From: Verrucomicrobiota bacterium
Lineage (GTDB): Bacteria; Verrucomicrobiota; Verrucomicrobiia; Verrucomicrobiales; Akkermansiaceae
Direction of reading: 5' to 3'
DNA: 15,127 bases
NCBI GenBank assembly: GCA_009885905.1
Contig: VFJU01000522.1
Location: forward strand, 1 to 15,127
Shown here: positions 7,436 to 14,230 of the stretch, piece by piece
Position numbering within the stretch: position 1 is the stretch's first letter
Layout: each line of letters begins with the position of its first letter
Program-made: the position numbers and the translations under genes
Notes under the pieces: generated by a model
Seen by the model: only the letters and a program-made list of their open reading frames with translations
The model's database searches: none
What the model was told of the DNA's origin: nothing

Positions 7436-8554
7436 TTATTTTTCGACTGGCGGCTGAGGAATATCGACACCAGGTGCGTCGACGGTATACCAGTGACAGG
7501 CTACCACTTCGGTGATTTCAAAGCGGCGTTCTCCTTTGTCATCGAATCGTCGAACCTTGACCCGAACACGGATAAGTCCCTCTGGATTAAGATTTGGAGT
7601 ATTTGCTCCGAAGACTCTTTGACCGGATTTTTCCATTTGGAAAGCGGCGCCTAACATACGACCATTTTTTGTATCCCGTTTGATCAAGAACTCAGGTGAC
7701 TGAGTGAGTGTGGCTTCGGGTGCTCCGAAGCGTGGCGCATAGAGGACGATACTAATGGTGTCGGCGTTCTTGCGTTGCTCGGCAAGACGTTGTCTAGCAA
7801 GGAGACGGAATTCGCCATCGGGATCGCCACTTCCTGCCAGAAACAAGGTCCACGGGTAGGTGCTGTAGCGAGCGAAGTGCTCCCAGTCGAGTCGCCATTC
7901 TTTGTCTTGTTCGAGGAATACGGCGTCGATTTTTTTCCCGTCGTTCGTTTGCCAAATGGTTTCGATCGCCCGCCCTTTCGGAATATTAAGAGCTGAGGTA
8001 TGGGATAGCGTGAGTGACTCAGGAGCGATGGTCACTTGGGGATTTAACTCGTAAAAACGTGCCATTCGTGTGGTGACATTGATAGGGTTGAACACGAACT
8101 GAGCTCTTACTTCTGGGGTTCCTGCAGAGATGAAACCAGAGAAGCTTTGGTTAGCGAGTGGTCCGGCTTCTGCCAAAAGAACAGCGTCAGCGCCAGCCAC
8201 TTTGGCCGTGGCCTGTGCTTTGCTAGCAAACATTTTCTGATCGAACTGTTCAGGCCAAATCTTGCGCCCACCTACGATGATTAAAACAATGAACGCAATC
8301 CAGACTGTAATTAATTTGACCAGCAGATTGTTGCGTTTTTTGTTTCTACGTGAGCCTTTTTCTGGGTCGATTGGCTCAGGTATACTTTCAATTTTAGGCG
8401 CAGAGCGGTCGGTTAATTTTGTTTCAATCCCAAGGGATGGATCGAGCCCGCAAGTCGTGCATAAACGGTCATCCAAGTCGCCTGGTTCTGCCAGGAACAG
8501 AGACCCGCAACGCCCGCAATGAAACCAAGACTGATCGTTATCGTAATCGTTCAC
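7436..8554 (-). CDS. single-pass membrane protein with N-terminal zinc ribbon, unknown function
   Basis: I do not recognise this family. The 372-residue protein begins with a short cytoplasmic zinc ribbon: C13-x2-C16 (HCGRCG) and C32-x2-C35 (LCTTCG). A basic linker (SRRNKKRNN, 68-76) and one strong membrane segment at about 77-95 follow. The remaining 275 residues would lie outside the cytoplasmic membrane. The segment VFLEQDKEWRLDWEHFARY (212-230) and the end EITEVVACHWYT (346-357) resemble corresponding parts of the preceding gene's product, so the two appear to be paralogues with different cytoplasmic heads. The start is GTG, 11 bases after the stop of the upstream gene, with an A-rich leader and no Shine-Dalgarno; translational coupling is possible. 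It is the last gene of a probable Hsp70-led operon. The zinc binding and topology are inferences from Cys spacing, the positive-inside rule and hydrophobicity. Confidence 0.75.
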   Translation of the reverse strand: MNDYDNDQSWFHCGRCGSLFLAEPGDLDDRLCTTCGLDPSLGIETKLTDRSAPKIESIPEPIDPEKGSRRNKKRNNLLVKLITVWIAFIVLIIVGGRKIWPEQFDQKMFASKAQATAKVAGADAVLLAEAGPLANQSFSGFISAGTPEVRAQFVFNPINVTTRMARFYELNPQVTIAPESLTLSHTSALNIPKGRAIETIWQTNDGKKIDAVFLEQDKEWRLDWEHFARYSTYPWTLFLAGSGDPDGEFRLLARQRLAEQRKNADTISIVLYAPRFGAPEATLTQSPEFLIKRDTKNGRMLGAAFQMEKSGQRVFGANTPNLNPEGLIRVRVKVRRFDDKGERRFEITEVVACHWYTVDAPGVDIPQPPVEK

Positions 8555-8565
8555 GTTTTTAAAAT

Positions 8566-9786
8566 CTAATAGGTTAGCCAGTTAAGGTGAAGTATTTCGC
8601 GGATCAACCATTGGTTAGGAAGTGCACTTGAAGCGCCACGCACAAGATTCAGAGTCACATTCTGCGAATTTGAGGAATTACTAATGATTGATCCCTTGGT
8701 AAAAACAGGTGCAAGTGCTTGAAAGGAAGCGTCACCTCGTTTTGCGTAACACCAGATAGAAATTTCCTCGCCCGGGTAGGTGAGGCAGTAGCTTTGGAAA
8801 TCGGCTTCTGGCCAGGTGGCAGTGTAAAAAGAAGAATTTGTAATCGTGCCGCGAATTTCGCTTCCGTCGCCAATCCCATCGCGGAGTTGTTTGAAATTTG
8901 CAGTTCCGAAAACGGATGTGGCTTTCCAGTCAATTTTCAAGCGATCGCCTTGGTTGACGAAATACGCTTCAAATGGCGACCCATTTGGAAATGCTCCTTC
9001 GAGTAATCCGACAAGTTGTCCATCTAGCAAAACGGTGTTCCAGGGTGAATCTTTACTAGGGAAATAATTTTCAGGAAGATCGAGTGGTTGCCAGTGATCA
9101 CGCAGGGCCTCTTTGCTGGCTGAGTTTTCCACAACGAGTGGGAACAACTCATCGAGGTTGGTGGCGCGAGCATAGTAACTGAAAGTACTCATCACCTCGG
9201 TTTTTCGATTTTGCCAATTTTCAAGTGTCTTATTGTCGAGATGATCTTTGTTGTCCTCTACCACGTAGGCTCCCGATTTAGCATCCAACCGAGGAGCATT
9301 TTTAGAATTGAGCTTGGGCAGAGATAACAAAGAGAAAGTTACCAATGCAAAAGTGGTTAGGCCGATGCCGATGACCCATTTCTTGGTGTTCTTTGAAACG
9401 CGCCCCCAACCTTCCTCGCGCTGAATAGAGATTTCCTTGGGACTTAAAACGGCGGGCTTCTCGCGGAAAGTGTATTGCCGCACGACTTTGTTTGCGGGTT
9501 CATCTTCCGGCACCAAGCGTGTGATCTCGCCGCTGATTTCACGAATATGGAGTCGGTCCTGAGGGTCCAATACGAAGACCGAAGTGGGACTTGGCTCAAT
9601 CAAAATACCTTTTGCTGCTGGGTCATCGTTTGCCGTGAGATCCGAGTGATCGACTCTTTGGCGCTTTTGTGGCAGAGTCGCCGGGCGGATCGTTTGATTG
9701 CGCAAGTCATCCTCAGGATCCCCCCAACTGTCGCCTGAAGCGACCTCGGGCATCTTGGCGGATGGATCGTATTGGTGAGAAGACAT
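8566..9786 (-). CDS. single-pass membrane protein, paralogous to the zinc-ribbon protein, unknown function
   Basis: I do not recognise this family. Taking the ATG gives 406 residues; an upstream TTG would add 18 residues that look non-coding. The first about 130 residues are hydrophilic and acidic or low complexity at the start (DSWGDPEDDL), then a more ordered stretch (VFVLDPQDRLHIREISGE) and a basic patch (VSKNTKKW). A membrane segment at about 137-156 (VIGIGLTTFALVTFSLLSL) follows. The extracytoplasmic part contains YFVNQGDRLKIDWKATSVF (275-293) and ends in WLIREILHLNWLTY, matching the pattern of the downstream protein. There is no zinc ribbon. The gene lies between the Hsp70 gene (68 bases upstream) and the zinc-ribbon gene (11 bases downstream), all on one strand. 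The head domain differs from its paralogue, so the pair may present different cytoplasmic partners to similar periplasmic domains; that is inference. Confidence 0.72.
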   Translation of the reverse strand: MSSHQYDPSAKMPEVASGDSWGDPEDDLRNQTIRPATLPQKRQRVDHSDLTANDDPAAKGILIEPSPTSVFVLDPQDRLHIREISGEITRLVPEDEPANKVVRQYTFREKPAVLSPKEISIQREEGWGRVSKNTKKWVIGIGLTTFALVTFSLLSLPKLNSKNAPRLDAKSGAYVVEDNKDHLDNKTLENWQNRKTEVMSTFSYYARATNLDELFPLVVENSASKEALRDHWQPLDLPENYFPSKDSPWNTVLLDGQLVGLLEGAFPNGSPFEAYFVNQGDRLKIDWKATSVFGTANFKQLRDGIGDGSEIRGTITNSSFYTATWPEADFQSYCLTYPGEEISIWCYAKRGDASFQALAPVFTKGSIISNSSNSQNVTLNLVRGASSALPNQWLIREILHLNWLTY

Positions 9787-9854
9787 AGGCAGGACCGAAT
9801 AGACTACGCAGAGGATGGGGGGGAAATTGGGTTCAGGCAAGCGACTTGAAATTC

Positions 9855-11642
9855 TTATTCAGTAAAAATTTTTCGTTCGAGCGCTTGGTCCATCGCTTGC
9901 TCGACCAGACGGGCCGCGAGAACTTCGGTGGCCGCGTCGAGTCTTTGCACGGCAGATTTCAAGGGGGTAGACGCTCTTGCAGTCAGCGCCGCGCGTACTG
10001 CAGCGGCGGCGGCCTCGATTTCGCACCGCTCATCGTCCAGTACAAGCCCTTGGCTTAAGACGGCATCCACAGCGGGAAGCAATTCTTCCGCTTTCATCTT
10101 TGCCTCGGTGTAAATCCGCTCGGCCATGTCGGTGAAAGCGTGTTCGACCGACTCGCTGACCATTGCTTCCACTGCTGCGTCATCCACGTTTACGGCCGCG
10201 TTCTTGATTTGGATGACGGTATCAATTCCGCTAGAAACATCGCGAGCGAGGGCTTCCAAAATCCCGTTTTCATCGATTTTAAATTGCACACCCACTCGAG
10301 CATGTCCCTTGGGCGATGGAAGGAATGCGACATTGAAGTTACCGAGTTCCCAGTTGTCTTTGGCCATCTCGCGCTCGCCTTGAAGCACGCGCACGTGCAT
10401 CGCGGCTTGGCCGTCTGCGGCGTTGGTGAACATCTCACCGGCTTTACATGGAATGGTGGTGTTACGGGGAATCAGCACGTTCATTAGACCGCCGAAGGTC
10501 TCGATCCCGAGGCTTAGTGGAGTTACATCTAGCAGGATAATTTTTTGTAGCGAACCACCGAGCACTCCGCCTTGTATGGTTGCGCCGATGGCGATGGCCT
10601 CGTCTGGGTGTTGTGAAATATCTGGTTCACGACCGAAAAGTTCTTTCACTGCATGGCGGACAGACGGCATCCGGGTGCTGCCACCCACCACGACGATGGC
10701 GCTGAGGTCTTGCGGCTTAAGTGCGGCATCCGCGAGTGCTTTTCGGCAAATTTGTAGGGTTTTTCCGATCCATGGTGCGGCAAGTTTTTCCAAATCTGCG
10801 CGAGTGATGGTTAGTTCCAAGCTACGAATCCCGTCATAAAACGGCACGCGGAAGATCGCTTGATGGTCGGTGGATAAGGCAAGTTTTACCCGCTCAGCCT
10901 CCGCAGTTAGACGAACTCGCGTGTTGGGGTCGATCTCACTGATTGCCGAATTTCGCAACACCCATTCGAGGATGAGTGCATCCAAGTCGTCTCCACCGAG
11001 TTGTGTATCGCCATGGGTGGCGAGTACTTGGAAGACGCCATCTTGAATTTCAAGAATAGTTAGATCAAAGGTGCCGCCGCCAAGGTCGTAAACTGCCACG
11101 CGGGCTTTTTCGCCGAGTTTGTCCAAGCCATACGCCAGTGCGGCGGCTGTGGGTTCGTTGATAATTCTAACAACATCTAACCCCGCGAGTGCACCGGCTC
11201 GCATGGTAGCCGCCCGTTGGCCGTCATGAAAATAGGCGGGCACGGTGATGATTGCTTTGGTGATTTCCACGCCCATTCGCCACTCGGCGATACGTTTCAT
11301 TTCACGCAGAATTTCGGCGCTGATTTGCTCAGCGGATTTACCGAGAACTCTAGGCAATCCATCCAGACCTGGGCTGAGAGAGATTGGGAAATTTCCCTCT
11401 AGTTCGCTCGTCCGACGACCCATTAGGCGTTTGATGCTCGTGACGACGCGGTCGGGTGCAAGCGCGCGCCGCCGCAAGGCTTTGGCTCCGACTTCCATGC
11501 TGCCATCCTCTCCGATCCAAACAGCGCTGGGCGTGATCCGGCGACCCTCTTCGTTTGCCAAAAGAATGGGAAATCCCGAGTCCACCACGCCAACTGCGGA
11601 GTTCGTCGTGCCCAAGTCGATACCCAAGATCATTTCGCTCAT
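9855..11642 (-). CDS. Hsp70 family molecular chaperone (DnaK/HscA-like)
   Basis: ATP-dependent cytosolic chaperone. From this ATG the protein has 595 residues and begins [15 protein letters not shown]. Hsp70 signatures are all present: IDLGTTNS (8-15), [15 protein letters not shown] (184-198) and [16 protein letters not shown] (316-331). The substrate-binding domain opens with [12 protein letters not shown] (370-381), and an alpha-helical lid runs from about 490 to the end. The lid ([13 protein letters not shown], then [18 protein letters not shown]) and the C-terminus without an EEVD- or DDK-like tail resemble HscA more than DnaK; length also fits HscA (about 616) better than DnaK (about 640). 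However, no isc, hscB or fdx gene is nearby. A GTG 42 bases upstream could extend it by 14 residues, but those do not look like Hsp70 sequence. No CIRCE operator was seen upstream. It heads a run with two membrane proteins, suggesting a dedicated client or partner role rather than general heat shock. Confidence 0.92.
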   Translation of the reverse strand: MSEMILGIDLGTTNSAVGVVDSGFPILLANEEGRRITPSAVWIGEDGSMEVGAKALRRRALAPDRVVTSIKRLMGRRTSELEGNFPISLSPGLDGLPRVLGKSAEQISAEILREMKRIAEWRMGVEITKAIITVPAYFHDGQRAATMRAGALAGLDVVRIINEPTAAALAYGLDKLGEKARVAVYDLGGGTFDLTILEIQDGVFQVLATHGDTQLGGDDLDALILEWVLRNSAISEIDPNTRVRLTAEAERVKLALSTDHQAIFRVPFYDGIRSLELTITRADLEKLAAPWIGKTLQICRKALADAALKPQDLSAIVVVGGSTRMPSVRHAVKELFGREPDISQHPDEAIAIGATIQGGVLGGSLQKIILLDVTPLSLGIETFGGLMNVLIPRNTTIPCKAGEMFTNAADGQAAMHVRVLQGEREMAKDNWELGNFNVAFLPSPKGHARVGVQFKIDENGILEALARDVSSGIDTVIQIKNAAVNVDDAAVEAMVSESVEHAFTDMAERIYTEAKMKAEELLPAVDAVLSQGLVLDDERCEIEAAAAAVRAALTARASTPLKSAVQRLDAATEVLAARLVEQAMDQALERKIFTE

Positions 11643-11731
11643 CGAGATAAGCTTCGGGGAGTCGTTGGGTCTCGTCAACGCCACCGATTCGCTTGCTACT
11701 ACTTTCCTCCAGTAAAGTCTGCGGCTCGTGA

Positions 11732-11987
11732 TCAGATTCTGCGCGTTTCGGCTGCAATCGCTAACGTGGTGGTTCCTCTAACGGCGATGAACTCGCATCT
11801 GAGGACGGTGTGCAGCTTTTCTTGCCAACTCGCCATGTCGGCGACAACTTCGCTGCGTTGTGCCAATGATTTCCGAATACCTACCTCAACTCCAACAGGC
11901 CGCCCCTGTTATCATTTCGCTAATCATCATCGAAGGACTCAGGCGCTTGGTAGCGGCATTCGCCGCGAAGGTGTGATTAGGTGACAT
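11732..11987 (-). pseudogene. possible frameshifted small protein gene upstream of Hsp70
   Basis: Two overlapping minus-strand frames cover this stretch. The first starts at an ATG (11987) and runs 33 residues to a TGA at 11886-11888, including MMISEMITG. The second is open from 11908 to a TGA at 11732-11734 and contains KSLAQRSEVVADMASWQ and [13 protein letters not shown], which look like real protein (helical, balanced composition). They overlap over a GGGG run (plus-strand CCCC at 11903-11906). Removing one G would join them into a single 84-residue protein. The second frame could also be translated alone from TTG (11866, 44 residues) or ATG (11836, 34 residues). The family is not recognised. 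The coding nature is uncertain; a decayed gene, a sequencing error, a programmed frameshift or chance frames are all possible. Confidence 0.3.
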
Positions 11988-11996
11988 TTTCGTCAC
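11981..11996. promoter_or_regulatory. small inverted repeat GTGAC-N6-GTCAC
   Basis: A perfect 5-base dyad with a 6-base spacer (ATTTTC), centred about 39 bases before the secreted nuclease ATG. The position and spacing would suit a dimeric repressor or activator site, but the arms are short and only one copy was seen. It also overlaps the ATG of the possible broken minus-strand small gene. Chance occurrence cannot be excluded. Confidence 0.2.
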
Positions 11997-12027
11997 GTGT
12001 GCTAATTGGCGTTATGCTGGACTATAA

Positions 12028-14106
12028 ATGAATCATCAGAAAACTGGCTTAAATTCTGCAGTAGTTCGTCATCACATCTTGAAACCCATCTTATCAGGCC
12101 TTGTTGCTATTTTCGCAATCCTATCCGGATTTAGCGTCTCCGCCGACACGGTGATCCGTATCATGGCCGCGAACACCACGAGCGGAAATGGACAGTCTTA
12201 TGACCCAGGTGAGGGGAACCGCATTTTTCAGGGTCTTGATCCCGATATCGCGCTGGTGCAGGAGTTCAATTATTCGAGCAACTCAACGGCAAATATTCGA
12301 GCGTGGGTGGATGAAAATTTTGGTAACACTTTTTATTATTTCCGTGGGACAGGCGGTATTCCTAACGGAATCATCAGTCGTTATCCGATTCTTTCTTCCG
12401 GCTCATGGAATGACAGCACGTTGACGGATCGGGAATTTGCATGGGCGAAAATTGATATTCCAGGAGACGTCAATCTATGGGCAGTCAGCGTGCATCTGAA
12501 GGCATCCAGCAGCAGTTCCGACTTAGCTCAGCGAAACAGCCAGGCATCGCAGCTCATCGCCTACATCAACGCAAATATTCCTGCGGCGGACTACCTTGTC
12601 TTAGGGGGAGATTTCAACACTTACAGCCGTACGGAGGCCTGTGTCACCACTCTAGCAGGTGGTTTTGTGACGAGCTCCCCATGGCCCGCGGATTCCGCAG
12701 GTGATGGTGACACCAATGCGGGTCGTAATGAGCCCTACGACTGGGTGATTGCAGATACGGAGTTAAACGCACGAAAAACCCCACTGATCATCGGCTCCAG
12801 AACATTTAACAACGGGTTGGTATTTGATAGCCGCATTTACACGCCGCTGGCTGAAGTTGCGCCGGTGTTAGTGACCGATAGTGGCGCGACCAATATGCAA
12901 CACATGGCCGTCATGCGGGCTTTCCTCATCCCGGTAAATGCCGCCCCAGTGATTGCCAGCGCAGCGAATAGTTCGTCCACGGAGACGGTGACCGATTCGG
13001 ATTTGTCGGTTTATGAAATCGTCCGTGGCACCTCGGTGGGGCTCTCGGTGGCGGCAACGGATGACGGTGGTGAAGCGGCGTTGAAATACACTTGGAGCAA
13101 AACAGGTGGCACGGGTGGCACCGTAGCGTTCTCAGTCAATGGGACCAATGCCGCCAAGAATTGCACCGCGACTTTCCAATCAGTTGGAAATTACACGCTC
13201 TCGGTGAACGTCCAGGACTTACCGGGGCTTAGCATTGCCAGCGTGATCAAAGTCAGGGTGGTACAGGCTGCCACCCGTCTCAATCTCACCCCTGCAACAG
13301 TCACTTTGCCGGTAAATGCTTCTCAAACTTTTACCGCTTCATTATCAGATCAGTTCAATCAAGCGATGGCTGGTACTTACAGTTGGTCTACGACTGGTGG
13401 TGGCACGTTGAATTCTAACGGTATTTTTATTGCGACGACCGCTGGAGGTCCATTCATTGTCACGGCGAGTAGTGGGGTATTTTCTAACACTTCAATCGTC
13501 ACGGTGACACGTGCAGTCGCTGCCGTTAATTTAACAAATTTGAATCAAACCTACGATGGATTTCCGAAATCCGTGACCGCGACCACGACTCCAGCTGGGC
13601 GTAGTGTCGCGATCCTCTACAGCGGCTCCACCACGCCGCCCACCGCCGCGGGCAGTTACGCCATCACCGCAACAATCACCGACCCGAATTATCAAGGTAC
13701 CGCCACCGGGACGCTCGCCGTCGCGGCGGATTCATGGGCGTTGTGGAAAAATACCTATTTCACCGCGCTCGAACAGTCTGCTGGAATGGCCTCGGATGCT
13801 GGGGATCCCGATTCAGATCTTATCCAAAATCTCGCCGAGTATGCCTTGGGCACGCATCCGCGACAATTCACCCCGCCACTCAAAGGGGTGATCGATGCTG
13901 GTGGATTTTCACTGACCTTCACCCGTCCCGCCAATTTGCCAGGAGTTCATTATAACGCGGAAATTTCTGGAAACCTTAGCACGTGGCAAGTCCTTCCTTT
14001 GGAAATTCTGAGCACTGGTGCTGTCGAAACGGTGCGTGCCAGAGAAGCATTCGGGGCGACTCCATCCACCCCAAGATTTTTACGTCTACGTTTCGACCGT
14101 TATTGA
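12028..14106 (+). CDS. secreted endonuclease/exonuclease/phosphatase-fold protein with Ig-like and MBG modules
   Basis: Secreted 692-residue modular protein. A signal peptide with a hydrophobic core at about 20-37 ends near FSVSA-D. The EEP (DNase I-like) domain spans about 41-302 with N49 (AANTTS), E79 (ALVQEFN), H156 (VHLKA), D195 and N197 (GGDFNTYS), D238 (PYDWVIAD) and H292 (NMQHMAV). The Asp usually before the final His (SDH) is replaced by Gln291. Two Ig-like or cadherin-like segments follow (about 304-412 and 413-495), then an MBG-type repeat (496-566: NLTNLNQTYDG, AGSYAITATITDPNYQGTA). A C-terminal module (567-692) has DAGDPDSDLIQNLAEYALGT and a beta-rich end (RFLRLRFDRY). The last module is typical of exported verrucomicrobial proteins and may serve surface retention. 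The EEP fold implies cleavage of a phosphodiester in nucleic acid or phospholipid; the substrate is unknown. The gene is probably monocistronic; no Shine-Dalgarno precedes the ATG. Confidence 0.85.
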   Translation: MNHQKTGLNSAVVRHHILKPILSGLVAIFAILSGFSVSADTVIRIMAANTTSGNGQSYDPGEGNRIFQGLDPDIALVQEFNYSSNSTANIRAWVDENFGNTFYYFRGTGGIPNGIISRYPILSSGSWNDSTLTDREFAWAKIDIPGDVNLWAVSVHLKASSSSSDLAQRNSQASQLIAYINANIPAADYLVLGGDFNTYSRTEACVTTLAGGFVTSSPWPADSAGDGDTNAGRNEPYDWVIADTELNARKTPLIIGSRTFNNGLVFDSRIYTPLAEVAPVLVTDSGATNMQHMAVMRAFLIPVNAAPVIASAANSSSTETVTDSDLSVYEIVRGTSVGLSVAATDDGGEAALKYTWSKTGGTGGTVAFSVNGTNAAKNCTATFQSVGNYTLSVNVQDLPGLSIASVIKVRVVQAATRLNLTPATVTLPVNASQTFTASLSDQFNQAMAGTYSWSTTGGGTLNSNGIFIATTAGGPFIVTASSGVFSNTSIVTVTRAVAAVNLTNLNQTYDGFPKSVTATTTPAGRSVAILYSGSTTPPTAAGSYAITATITDPNYQGTATGTLAVAADSWALWKNTYFTALEQSAGMASDAGDPDSDLIQNLAEYALGTHPRQFTPPLKGVIDAGGFSLTFTRPANLPGVHYNAEISGNLSTWQVLPLEILSTGAVETVRAREAFGATPSTPRFLRLRFDRY

Positions 14107-14162
14107 TTGGCTGGGCAGTCAGCGATGCTTAATAAGATTATAATTAATATAGCTTAACTAGT

Positions 14163-14190
14163 TTAACAGTGTTAGTTTTTTTTATTTTTT
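14163..14190 (+). terminator. possible weak Rho-independent terminator after the nuclease gene
   Basis: TTAAC-AGT-GTTAG forms a 5-pair hairpin (one T-G wobble), followed directly by T8-A-T6 (14176-14190). The stem is short and AT-rich, so the signal rests mainly on the T-tract. It lies 57 bases after the nuclease stop. The same gap (14107-14230) is very AT-rich and also contains a perfect TATAAT (14139-14144) without a convincing -35 box. Confidence 0.3.
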
Positions 14191-14230
14191 ACCTTTACAA
14201 TACTGTGCCGTGAGGTTGAATAGTGAGGTT

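Larger units (their letters stand above)
11643..12027. other. 385-base intergenic region between the divergent Hsp70 and secreted nuclease genes
   Basis: This is the only long gap in the window. It holds a possible broken minus-strand small gene, described separately. It also holds an orphan GGAGGA on the minus strand (11705-11710), 62 bases before the Hsp70 ATG and 20 bases before an in-frame GTG, and two short dyads: GCGGC-ATTC-GCCGC (11953-11966) and GTGAC-N6-GTCAC (11981-11996). A weak plus-strand promoter could be TCGTCA (11990-11995) with TATGCT (12013-12018), which would make the nuclease mRNA almost leaderless. No CIRCE, no T-tract terminator and no RNA gene were recognised. Competing plus-strand frames here are discussed under rejected items. 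Confidence 0.5.

Noticed and set aside
10423..10839. Plus-strand 138-codon frame inside the Hsp70 gene, and other long antisense frames
   Set aside because: Composition is biased (Ser, Pro, Arg) and the opposite strand carries unmistakable Hsp70 motifs.
11953..11966. GCGGC-ATTC-GCCGC hairpin
   Set aside because: It is a short GC dyad without a T-tract and lies within the possible coding region of the small minus-strand gene; chance is likely.
11766..11984. Plus-strand 72-codon frame and a plus-strand 36-codon frame (11866-11976, MISEYLPQLQQ...) in the Hsp70-nuclease gap
   Set aside because: The 72-codon frame is rich in Cys, Arg, Ser and His and looks like an antisense shadow. The 36-codon frame has a hydrophobic stretch but no start context or recognised family, and it competes with the better minus-strand reading.
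11643..12027. CIRCE heat-shock operator before Hsp70
   Set aside because: No TTAGCACTC-N9-GAGTGCTAA-like sequence was seen in the upstream region.
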